The notes under the pieces were generated by a model that saw only the letters and a program-made list of their open reading frames with translations, did not search any database and was not told where the DNA came from. A program made the translations under genes and the position numbers. Shown here one piece after another: positions 1 to 7,620 of a stretch of 64,000 nt of DNA. The stretch's first letter is position 1. Each line of letters opens with the position of its first letter. This DNA is from an uncultured Bacteroidota bacterium (GTDB taxonomy: Bacteria > Bacteroidota > Bacteroidia > Flavobacteriales > Flavobacteriaceae): positions 1 to 64,000 of the forward strand of contig CAJXVU010000006.1 in the NCBI GenBank assembly GCA_913062555.1. Reading direction: 5' to 3'.

Positions 1-137
1 CTTTTAGATGTATTTTTGTAAAAGTATGGCTCGGTTTTTGAAAAGCCAAATGTACATATATTTTTTTGTGATTATTTTGAATATATGAAAAATTTAAATT
101 TTAAAATAAACATTGTTCTAAAGCCGTTAAAGTCTCT

Positions 138-1232
138 ATGCAAACGATAGTAAAATACATTTTAGTATCTTTTTTCTTTTTATTAACACCTTTTTCTTTC
201 GGGCAAAATACAGGCGATAAGTTTGTTGTTGTTTTAGATGCAGGGCATGGAGGCAAGGATCCTGGACGACCTACTAAATTTGATACAGAAAAGAAAATTG
301 CTTTGAGTATTGTATTAAAATTAGGAAAAATTCTTGAAACTCATAATGATATTAAAGTTATATATACACGAAAGACAGATGTATTTATAGAATTACATGA
401 ACGTGCGGCAATTGCAAATAAAGCAGATGCTGATTTGTTTGTATCTGTACATTGTAATGCTCATCATACACAAGCCTATGGTACAGAAACATATGTTTTA
501 AGTCTTTCTAATACTGGCAGGAATTTTGAAATTGCAAAGGCAGAGAATGAAGTGATCTTTTTAGAGGATGATCATGAAAAGAACTATGAGGGATTTGATC
601 CTAACTCTCCTGAATCTTTAATAGGATTAACATTAATGCAAGAAGACTATGTTGAACAAAGTATATTATTGGCGAGATTTGTTGAAGATAACTTTAAAAA
701 TAATCTAAAACGAAAAAGTAGAGGAATTAAGCAAATTAGTCTTTGGGTGATGCATAACACCTATATGCCAAGTGTCTTAATTGAGACTGGATTTTTAACA
801 AATAAAAAGGAAGGCGCATATTTGAGCTCTAAAAAAGGTCAAAATCAAATGGCAAATTCTATTAGTGGTGCCATTTTGAAATATAAGGAGAGTCTAAATA
901 CTAGTTTTGATAATTCAGTTGTAATAGAGGATGTAATTGATGCTGAGATCGCTTTAATACCAAGTCCAGAAATTATATTTAAAGTCCAAATTGCTGCTGG
1001 CTCTAGAAAATTAGAGACGAAATCTTATAATTTTAAGGGATTAAAAGGGATTGCAATCGAAAAAATAGGCAATGGTTATAAATATTTTTACGGTGAGACC
1101 TCTAATTATGCTAAGATAAAAGAACAAAGAGCAGAAGCTCGTAAAAAGGGATATTCCAGCTGTTTTATTGTGGCTTATAAGGACGGAGAAAAAATCAGTG
1201 TAAAAGAGGCTTTAAAAACTTTTTCAAATTAA
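138..1232 (+). CDS. N-acetylmuramoyl-L-alanine amidase with SPOR-like tail
   Basis: Zinc amidase of the Amidase_3 (AmiC) family, which cleaves the MurNAc-L-Ala bond of peptidoglycan, probably at septa. Residues 1-22 are a hydrophobic signal peptide ending FSFGQ. Zinc ligands are visible: His37 in DAGHGGKDPG, Glu51, and the His of SVHCNAHH; the catalytic Glu lies in VLIETGF. The last ~90 residues (FKVQIAAGS onward, with a YKYFYG core) resemble a SPOR domain, which binds glycan strands stripped of stem peptides. Length (364 aa) fits the family. The ATG is preceded by an AT-rich stretch with no Shine-Dalgarno sequence. The mlaD-like gene follows 51 bp later on the same strand. Family call is firm; the septal role is inferred. 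Confidence 0.93.
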   Translation: MQTIVKYILVSFFFLLTPFSFGQNTGDKFVVVLDAGHGGKDPGRPTKFDTEKKIALSIVLKLGKILETHNDIKVIYTRKTDVFIELHERAAIANKADADLFVSVHCNAHHTQAYGTETYVLSLSNTGRNFEIAKAENEVIFLEDDHEKNYEGFDPNSPESLIGLTLMQEDYVEQSILLARFVEDNFKNNLKRKSRGIKQISLWVMHNTYMPSVLIETGFLTNKKEGAYLSSKKGQNQMANSISGAILKYKESLNTSFDNSVVIEDVIDAEIALIPSPEIIFKVQIAAGSRKLETKSYNFKGLKGIAIEKIGNGYKYFYGETSNYAKIKEQRAEARKKGYSSCFIVAYKDGEKISVKEALKTFSN

Positions 1233-1253
1233 GCTCTTATTTAAATTTATTGC

Positions 1254-1281
1254 TAATTTTGTGTTTCATAAAATATATTTG
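1254..1281 (+). promoter_or_regulatory. Tandem TAnnTTTG -7 boxes ahead of mlaD-like gene
   Basis: Two exact matches to the Bacteroidota -7 consensus: TAATTTTG (1254-1261) and TATATTTG (1274-1281). A TTG lies about 21 nt before the second. The second box ends only 2 nt before the TTG start codon, so the first box is the more plausible source of a translated transcript. Assigned by consensus only. Confidence 0.4.
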
Positions 1282-1283
1282 CT

Positions 1284-2222
1284 TTGAAAATATCTAGAGA
1301 AATCAAAACAGCTATACTGGTAATTACCAGTTTATTGTTAATAATTTACTTGTTTAATTACCTGAAAGGCGAAAATCTATTCGATTCGTCACGATCATTT
1401 TATACAGTTTATGATAACGTAGAAGGGCTAGCACCATCCACACCAGTCACAATTAGTGGGCTGGTAGTTGGTAAAGTTCAAGAGATTAGTTTTACCGAAG
1501 ATGGATCGGGGAAAGTTAAAATCAAATTATTGGTGAACAGTGAATTTGAATTTTCAAAAAATAGTAAGGCTCAGTTATACGAAACCGGACTTATTGGAGG
1601 AAAGGCTATTGCTATTGTACCTGCCTTTGATAGTGCTGAGCAAGCACAAAATGGGGATACACTTGAAGGCATTGTGAAAGCTGGTTTGTCTGAACTAGTA
1701 AATCAAAAATTAACACCGCTTCAGGAAAAAATTGAAACGATGATGGTTAGTGCAGATTTACTTTTATCTAACTTGAACGATGTTTTTGATGAAAAAACTA
1801 AAACTAATCTTAAAAATAGTATTGCCGAACTCGGAACTACAATAAATTCTTTTAAAAATACGTCCAACGCACTCAATGCTGTAATTTCAGATAATAAAGC
1901 TAAAATAGACACTTCATTGCAAAAGTTTAGTGAAGCATCGACAAGTTTAGCTTCTATTACAGAAGAAATGGCGCAAGCAAATTTGGGTGAAACTGTAAAA
2001 GAACTACAAGGTACACTTGCCAGTTTTAAGGCAGTTTTATCTAGTATTGAAAAAGGAGAAGGCACTATGGGTAAATTGCTTAAGGATGAGGGTTTGTATA
2101 ACAATCTTAAAGGAGCTACCAAAGAGATGGAAGCCTTATTGAAAGATATTAAATTACATCCTAAGCGTTATTTTAGAATTTTATCTCGAAAAGAGATTCC
2201 TTATAACGAGAATGAAAACTAA
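1284..2222 (+). CDS. MlaD family (MCE domain) lipid-transport protein
   Basis: Periplasmic substrate-binding component of an MCE/Mla-type ABC system that moves phospholipids between envelope membranes. A single N-terminal membrane anchor (residues ~8-26, TAILVITSLLLIIYLFNYL) is followed by an MCE domain (~35-115: YDNVEGLAPSTPVTISGLVVG and GLIGGKAIAIV). A long predicted coiled coil with repeated Asn/Ser/Thr/Lys (~140-260) follows, then KGEGTMGKLL, a motif common in Bacteroidota homologues. The start is TTG; the first downstream in-frame ATG is far inside the MCE domain, and MKISREIKTAIL is a typical N-terminus. The ATPase and permease partners are not in the window. Confidence 0.9.
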   Translation: MKISREIKTAILVITSLLLIIYLFNYLKGENLFDSSRSFYTVYDNVEGLAPSTPVTISGLVVGKVQEISFTEDGSGKVKIKLLVNSEFEFSKNSKAQLYETGLIGGKAIAIVPAFDSAEQAQNGDTLEGIVKAGLSELVNQKLTPLQEKIETMMVSADLLLSNLNDVFDEKTKTNLKNSIAELGTTINSFKNTSNALNAVISDNKAKIDTSLQKFSEASTSLASITEEMAQANLGETVKELQGTLASFKAVLSSIEKGEGTMGKLLKDEGLYNNLKGATKEMEALLKDIKLHPKRYFRILSRKEIPYNENEN

Positions 2223-2236
2223 CCGATAATTTTAAC

Positions 2237-3544
2237 ATGGATTATTTACCAAACATACTTTTTGCTATTGCGTTAATTATAGGTCTTGGTTACTTCACTA
2301 AAAACATTAAAAAGCTTAGACGTAATATTAAGTTAGGGCAAGATGTTGATGTAAGCAATAATAAGTCACAGCGTTGGAAGAATATGGCTATGATTGCCCT
2401 TGGGCAAAGCAAAATGGTTCGTCGCCCCGTAGCAGGATTTTTACATGTTATTGTTTATGTCGGTTTTGTAGTAATTAATATTGAAGTCTTAGAAATCATC
2501 ATTGACGGTTTATTTGGAACTCACCGTATATTTTCTGGCATTGGAAGTCTATATGGAATACTTATTGGTAGTTTTGAAATTCTTGCATTACTGGTATTCG
2601 TCGCTGTTATTGTTTTTTGGATTCGTAGAAACATTATTAAATTAAAGCGTTTCTGGAAAGCTGAAATGACAAGTTGGCCAAAAAATGATGCCAATTACAT
2701 TTTATATTTTGAAATGGTATTAATGACCTTATTCTTAGTTATGAATGCTACAGATATTCATTTCCAAGATATGGCTTCGGGCAATGTTGTAAGTCAATTT
2801 ATAAGTCCTTGGTTTAGTTCATTATCAGAACATACAATTCACCTCGTAGAAAGATCGGCTTGGTGGCTTCATATATTAGGAATAATGGTGTTTTTAAACT
2901 ATTTATATTTTTCTAAACATTTACATATTTTATTAGCCTTTCCAAACACCTATTATGGGAGTTTAAAAGCAAAGGGAGAGTTAAATAATTTAGAATCGGT
3001 TACCAAAGAAGTGATGTTAATGATGGATCCAAATGCAGATCCTTTTGCAGCACCAGCAGAAGGAGCAGAGGAAGAAGAACCTTCAAAATTTGGGGCCAGT
3101 GACGTTCAAGATTTAAATTGGGTACAATTACTTAATGCATATACCTGTACTGAATGTGGGCGTTGCACAAGTGAATGTCCTGCAAATCAAACAGGAAAAA
3201 AATTATCTCCTCGTAAAATCATGATGGATACTCGTGATCGTTTGGAGGAAGTAGGTAATAACATTGATTCCAATAAAGGTGTTTTTAAAGAAGATGGTAA
3301 ACAGTTATTAGATGATTATATAACCAAAGAGGAGCTTTGGGCCTGTACATCATGTAATGCCTGTGTGGAAGCATGCCCTGTGAGTATAAATCCAATGTCC
3401 ATTATTTTAGAGATGCGTCGTTATTTGGTTATGGAGCAGTCTGCAGCCCCAACCGAATTAAATAATATGATGACGAATATTGAGAATAATGGTGCGCCAT
3501 GGCCTTATAATCAAATGGATAGGTTAAACTGGAAAGAGGAGTAA
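2237..3544 (+). CDS. Membrane-bound 4Fe-4S dicluster oxidoreductase subunit
   Basis: Integral membrane Fe-S protein of the HdrDE/GlpC/DsrK-like superfamily. Residues 1-230 hold about five membrane helices with conserved His residues of a NarI-like cytochrome b fold. A soluble domain then carries two ferredoxin-type motifs, CTECGRCTSECP and CTSCNACVEACP, predicted to bind two [4Fe-4S] clusters. It probably works with the CCG-domain protein at 4095 as a two-piece quinone-linked oxidoreductase, for example taking electrons from an electron-transfer flavoprotein or organic-acid dehydrogenase. The donor is not identifiable here. Gene starts 14 bp after the mlaD-like stop. Confidence 0.87.
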   Translation: MDYLPNILFAIALIIGLGYFTKNIKKLRRNIKLGQDVDVSNNKSQRWKNMAMIALGQSKMVRRPVAGFLHVIVYVGFVVINIEVLEIIIDGLFGTHRIFSGIGSLYGILIGSFEILALLVFVAVIVFWIRRNIIKLKRFWKAEMTSWPKNDANYILYFEMVLMTLFLVMNATDIHFQDMASGNVVSQFISPWFSSLSEHTIHLVERSAWWLHILGIMVFLNYLYFSKHLHILLAFPNTYYGSLKAKGELNNLESVTKEVMLMMDPNADPFAAPAEGAEEEEPSKFGASDVQDLNWVQLLNAYTCTECGRCTSECPANQTGKKLSPRKIMMDTRDRLEEVGNNIDSNKGVFKEDGKQLLDDYITKEELWACTSCNACVEACPVSINPMSIILEMRRYLVMEQSAAPTELNNMMTNIENNGAPWPYNQMDRLNWKEE

Positions 3545-3631
3545 TTATTGCTCTTAAATTTATTATTGAATATTTAAATAATTCAGGGAAAATACGAGTT
3601 AAAGTTCGCCAGGCATAAGTATTAAATAAAT

Positions 3632-4075
3632 ATGAAAAAAGAAGAGATAGAGAAGTTATTACATGACAAAGTTGAATCTGGAGAACATATAAGTCCGGTA
3701 TTACCTGAAGGGATTAAAAACTATTTAGTCGATATTGATGGTACTATTGGGGACGATATTCCTAATGAAGAGCCTGAACGCATGTTAACTGCAGAGGTAT
3801 ATACAGATGCTTTAGATACCTGTAATAAATGGTATGATGAAGGACATATGATTTGCTTCTTTACTTCGAGAACAGAAGAACATCGTGTAAATACAGAAAG
3901 TTGGTTAAAGAAACATGGATTTAAATATCATAGTTTATTGATGGGGAAACCTAGAGGGGGAAACTATCATTGGATTGATAATCACTTAGTAAAGGCAACT
4001 CGTTTCAGGGGAAAATTCACAGATTTAGTAGAAAAAGAAGTGACTATTCAAGTATTCGATGATGGTAAACATTAA
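3632..4075 (+). CDS. HAD-like phosphatase-type protein
   Basis: Small protein (147 aa) with the HAD signature VDIDGTIGDD around residues 32-41 (nucleophile Asp plus DxDGT), FFTSRTEEH (motif II-like Thr/Ser), a conserved Lys in MGKPRGG, and WIDNH (acidic motif). This is a minimal HAD core without a cap domain. I recall homologues in this family being labelled phosphoheptose isomerase; nothing in the sequence supports a sugar isomerase (SIS) fold, so that name should not be carried over. It sits between the two halves of the Fe-S oxidoreductase, with 87 bp before and 19 bp after. Substrate unknown. Confidence 0.75.
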   Translation: MKKEEIEKLLHDKVESGEHISPVLPEGIKNYLVDIDGTIGDDIPNEEPERMLTAEVYTDALDTCNKWYDEGHMICFFTSRTEEHRVNTESWLKKHGFKYHSLLMGKPRGGNYHWIDNHLVKATRFRGKFTDLVEKEVTIQVFDDGKH

Positions 4076-4094
4076 TAACAATTAAAACTTAATC

Positions 4095-4886
4095 ATGAGT
4101 GATGTATTAAAAGTGCCAACTATGGCCGAATTTATGGCTCAAGGAAAGCAGCCAGAGGTTTTATTTTGGGTTGGCTGTGCAGGAAGTTTTGACGATAGAG
4201 CGAAAAAAATAACTAAAGCTTTTGTGAAATTATTGAACAAAGCTAATGTTGAATTTGCAGTTTTGGGTACGGAAGAAAGCTGTACAGGTGACCCTGCTAA
4301 ACGCTCTGGAAACGAATTTCTTTTTCAAATGCAAGCGGTTACTAATATTGAGGTTCTAAATGCCTACGAAATTAAAAAAATTGTTACCGCATGTCCCCAC
4401 TGCTTTAACACCTTAAAAAACGAATACCCTTCACTTGGAGGAAACTATGAGGTGGTACATCATACTCAATTATTAAAAAGTTTGTTGGATGATGGAAGGT
4501 TAAGTATTGAAGGTGGTAAATTTAAAGGAAAACGTATTACATTTCATGACCCTTGTTATTTAGGTCGTGCAAATAATGTCTATGAGGCACCGAGAGAATT
4601 AATCAAAAAGTTAGATGCTGAACTGGTTGAAATGAAGAACTGCAAACGAAATGGTTTATGCTGCGGGGCTGGAGGAGCACAAATGTTTAAAGAATCAGAA
4701 AAAGGGGATAAGGAGATTAATGTTGAGCGTACTGAACAAGCTATGGAAACCACACCAGATATTATTGCAGCTGGCTGCCCTTTTTGCAATACAATGATGA
4801 CCGACGGAATTAAAGTGAAAGAAAAAGAAACTGAGATTGCTGTTATGGATATCGCCGAACTTATCGCAACTGCTCAAGATTTGTAA
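4095..4886 (+). CDS. (Fe-S)-binding protein, two CCG cysteine-rich domains
   Basis: Soluble subunit of the LutA/GlcF/HdrB type, with two cysteine-rich (CCG) domains. The first has WVGCAG, ESCTGDPAKRSG and TACPHC; the second has HDPCYLGR, GLCCGAGGAQMF and AGCPFC. CCG cysteines bind a [4Fe-4S] or noncubane cluster and relay electrons. This protein lacks the ferredoxin domain found in GlcF/HdrD; that part is supplied by the membrane protein at 2237, so the two are probably one complex split over two genes. Length 263 aa. The physiological donor (ETF, lactate, glycolate or other) cannot be told. Confidence 0.88.
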   Translation: MSDVLKVPTMAEFMAQGKQPEVLFWVGCAGSFDDRAKKITKAFVKLLNKANVEFAVLGTEESCTGDPAKRSGNEFLFQMQAVTNIEVLNAYEIKKIVTACPHCFNTLKNEYPSLGGNYEVVHHTQLLKSLLDDGRLSIEGGKFKGKRITFHDPCYLGRANNVYEAPRELIKKLDAELVEMKNCKRNGLCCGAGGAQMFKESEKGDKEINVERTEQAMETTPDIIAAGCPFCNTMMTDGIKVKEKETEIAVMDIAELIATAQDL

Positions 4887-4913
4887 ATATAAAACCAATT
4901 AAGAAAACCATCA

Positions 4914-5528
4914 ATGAAACATATAATAATCCTTTTAATTCTCATTACGAGTTTTAATGTTAAAGCTCAAGAGACAACTCTTGATTTAATTGCTCAAGCG
5001 ACCTGCGATTATTTGCAGAGTGATGAAGTCGTAAACTTATCTGGCAGTCAAAGAACAACAAAACTTGGGATATTTATTATTAAACAATATAACAAACATA
5101 AAGAAGCCCTTATTCTTGAAGGCATAGAACTTGATTTTTCTAATAAAGATGAAGCAAGAGCCTTTGGAGAAAAAGTAGGTATGAATATGGTCAAGTTTTG
5201 CGCAGATGAGCTCGTTGCATTAGCAAGTGGAGATGAAGAAGATGTTGAAATCGCTTCTGTAAATAATAATCAGTACTTTGTGGGTGAAGTTATTGCCATT
5301 AATGGTACTGAATTTAGTTTTATTCAGATTAAAGCATCAAATGGAATAACACAAAAATTTTTATGGCTATCAAATTTCATTGGTTCAGAGCGACTTATAT
5401 CTGAAACTTCTGAAGCTATTGTTGGAACTAAAGTGAACGTTACTTATAAAAATACTGAATGTTATTCTCCAAAGTTAAAAGAATATATCATTCGAAAAGA
5501 GATTGTAGAAATTGAATATTTAGATTAA
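4914..5528 (+). CDS. Secreted hypothetical protein
   Basis: Not recognised beyond its architecture. Residues 1-18 form a signal peptide (KHIIILLILITSFNVKA, then QETTL), so the product is periplasmic or exported. The mature part has a helical N-half containing two Cys (ATCDYL and KFCADELV). A beta-rich C-half (~120-204) contains GEVIAINGTEFSFIQIK and KVNVTYKNTECYS, which reads like an OB-type or small barrel fold. Starts 27 bp after the Fe-S protein, and its stop abuts the next ATG, so it is co-transcribed with its neighbours. Confidence 0.7.
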   Translation: MKHIIILLILITSFNVKAQETTLDLIAQATCDYLQSDEVVNLSGSQRTTKLGIFIIKQYNKHKEALILEGIELDFSNKDEARAFGEKVGMNMVKFCADELVALASGDEEDVEIASVNNNQYFVGEVIAINGTEFSFIQIKASNGITQKFLWLSNFIGSERLISETSEAIVGTKVNVTYKNTECYSPKLKEYIIRKEIVEIEYLD

Positions 5529-6014
5529 ATGTTAGTAGATTTTAATACTTTACCAGAAACATCACGAGTTTGGATTTACCAAGCCAATCGTTCATTTTCA
5601 GAAACGGAATTGACCGAAATAAAAGCAAAATTAGATGTATTTATAGAAAACTGGACCGCTCATGGCAGTGATTTGAAAGCCAGTTACGAGATTAAGTATA
5701 AGCGATTTATAGTTTTTGGCTTAGACCAAACCATAAGTGCAGCTTCAGGATGTTCAATTGATGATTCTGTTAAATTCATTATGGACTTAGAGCAAGCATA
5801 TAAGGTGGATTTATTAGACAAAATGAATGTTTCCTATAAACAAGGTGAATTTATTGCTTATAAGTCATTAATCGACTTTAGAAAGATGGCAAAAGACAAA
5901 GCGGTATCTAAAAAGACAATCGTTTTTAATAACCTTGTGGCCAATAAAGCCGAGTACCTTGAAAATTGGGAAGTTCCAGCAAGTGAAAGCTGGCATAGTA
6001 GGTTTATCAAGTAA
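5529..6014 (+). CDS. Hypothetical protein, conserved Flavobacteriaceae type
   Basis: A 161-aa cytosolic protein; the ATG directly follows the previous TAA, so translation is probably coupled. Recognisable stretches are SRVWIYQANRSF near the N-terminus, then WTAHGSDLKASYEIKYKRF, and GCSIDDSVKFIMDLE in the middle. I recall homologues of this type labelled ABC transporter ATPase, but there is no Walker A, Walker B or ABC signature, so that label looks wrong. The Cys in the SGCSIDDSV segment could be functional. Function unknown. Confidence 0.72.
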   Translation: MLVDFNTLPETSRVWIYQANRSFSETELTEIKAKLDVFIENWTAHGSDLKASYEIKYKRFIVFGLDQTISAASGCSIDDSVKFIMDLEQAYKVDLLDKMNVSYKQGEFIAYKSLIDFRKMAKDKAVSKKTIVFNNLVANKAEYLENWEVPASESWHSRFIK

Positions 6015-6202
6015 AAGTCGCCTATCAAATCTTGAATTTCTATTCTCTAGATAACAATTAGTTTATCGTTTTGTTAGTATTTTAATGGTATTAAGATATG
6101 ATTCCTAAAACTTTACGCTTATAAAGTTTAAACTTGGAAAAAACTTTTATATCTCAAATAGAATAATGATTTTTATAACTTACAAAACGCAAGCACGTAT
6201 CT

Positions 6203-7432
6203 ATGGCCAAGGAAATTTACTTATTAAATATATGGGGGCATGATAAACCTGGAATAACCCATAATTTAACTGATGTTTTATCCAAGTATGATGCTAAAGT
6301 ATTAGATATTGGACAGGCAAATATTCATGATACGTTGTCTTTAGGGATGATGTTTGAAATAGAATCTGGGTCAAATTCGGCGGCAGCATTAAAAGATTTA
6401 CTTTTTATGGCTTATGAACTTGGTGTTAAGGCAAAATTCACCCCAATTACACTTGAGAATTATGAAAATTGGGTAGATCTTCAAGGTAAAGATCGATATA
6501 TCGTCACTATTTTAGGCGAAAAACTAGGCGCCGATCAAATATCAAAAATTACCAAAGTAATTGCAGAAAAGAATTTAAATATAGATTCTATAAAAAGACT
6601 CACCGGGCGTACATCACTTATTAAAAAAGAAGAATATCCTAGAGCTTGTATCCAACTGTCTATTAGAGGAGGTATAGGAACAGAGAATAAATCTGATTTT
6701 AATGAAAAATTCATGCAAATTTCAACAGAATTAAATGTTGATATTGCATTTCAAGAAGATAATATTTACAGACGAAATAGACGCTTGGTCTGTTTTGATA
6801 TGGATTCAACACTTATACAAGCAGAAGTTATTGATAAATTAGCTGAATTAGCCGGTGTTGGTGATGAAGTGAAGGCAATTACAGAATCCGCAATGGAAGG
6901 CGAAATAGAGTTTAAAGAAAGTTTTATTCGACGTATGAAGCTTTTAAAAGGCTTGAGTGAAGAGGTCCTTCATGATGTTGCTGTTAATTTACCAATAACC
7001 AAAGGGGCAAGAAGATTAATTGACACATTGAAAAGCTATGGGTTCAAAACCGCTATTTTGTCAGGAGGGTTCACCTATTTTGGACACTATTTGCAAAAAG
7101 AATTGGGAATGGATTACGTCTATGCTAATCAATTAGAAATTGAGAACGGTGTATTAACTGGTGGCTATATTGGTGACATTGTTGATGGCAACAAAAAAGC
7201 AGAATATCTTAAGGAAATTGCAAAAAAAGAAGGTATTGATATCAGTCAAACAATTGCTGTTGGAGATGGCGCAAATGATTTGCAAATGCTCAACCTTGCA
7301 GGGTTAGGGATCGCTTTTCATGCAAAACCAACAGTGAAGGATAATGCACAAAATTCTATTTCTAGTATAGGATTGGACGGAGTCCTTTATTTATTGGGGT
7401 ATCACGACAGACATATAGATTTATTTAAATAG
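6203..7432 (+). CDS. serB: Phosphoserine phosphatase with ACT domains
   Basis: Final step of serine biosynthesis: O-phosphoserine to serine plus phosphate. Residues ~1-180 carry two ACT-like regulatory regions (LNIWGHDKPGITHNL, and YIVTILGEKLGADQI). The HAD catalytic half starts at FDMDSTLIQAEVID (DxDST nucleophile), with SGGFTYF (motif II), a Lys in KKAEYLKEIA (motif III) and VGDGANDLQML (motif IV). Length 409 aa matches ACT-SerB enzymes; serine feedback via the ACT part is typical of the family but not shown here. Stands alone, with ~190 bp AT-rich spacers on both sides. Confidence 0.95.
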   Translation: MAKEIYLLNIWGHDKPGITHNLTDVLSKYDAKVLDIGQANIHDTLSLGMMFEIESGSNSAAALKDLLFMAYELGVKAKFTPITLENYENWVDLQGKDRYIVTILGEKLGADQISKITKVIAEKNLNIDSIKRLTGRTSLIKKEEYPRACIQLSIRGGIGTENKSDFNEKFMQISTELNVDIAFQEDNIYRRNRRLVCFDMDSTLIQAEVIDKLAELAGVGDEVKAITESAMEGEIEFKESFIRRMKLLKGLSEEVLHDVAVNLPITKGARRLIDTLKSYGFKTAILSGGFTYFGHYLQKELGMDYVYANQLEIENGVLTGGYIGDIVDGNKKAEYLKEIAKKEGIDISQTIAVGDGANDLQMLNLAGLGIAFHAKPTVKDNAQNSISSIGLDGVLYLLGYHDRHIDLFK

Positions 7433-7620
7433 CTGATTAAAAACGGCGAAGTATAGTTAAGATTCCGGATTCCTTTCAAAATTATAAATGCAGTCACCCT
7501 TGGTTGTTAAAAAGATTGGTTATAAAACTATCTTAAAATCGATAATTCTTCTTTTCAAAAACGCTATTTTGGCATAGTTTTTCGTTCGATATATTGATAT
7601 ATTGAAATTAAACCCAAATT

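Noticed and set aside
1721..2122. 133-codon minus-strand frame across the mlaD-like gene
   Set aside because: Shadow of the coiled-coil coding region, no signal or domain.
7488..7577. 29-codon frame MQSPLVVKKIGYKTILKSII... before the glycosidase fusion
   Set aside because: Short, no promoter box or conserved pattern; probably chance.
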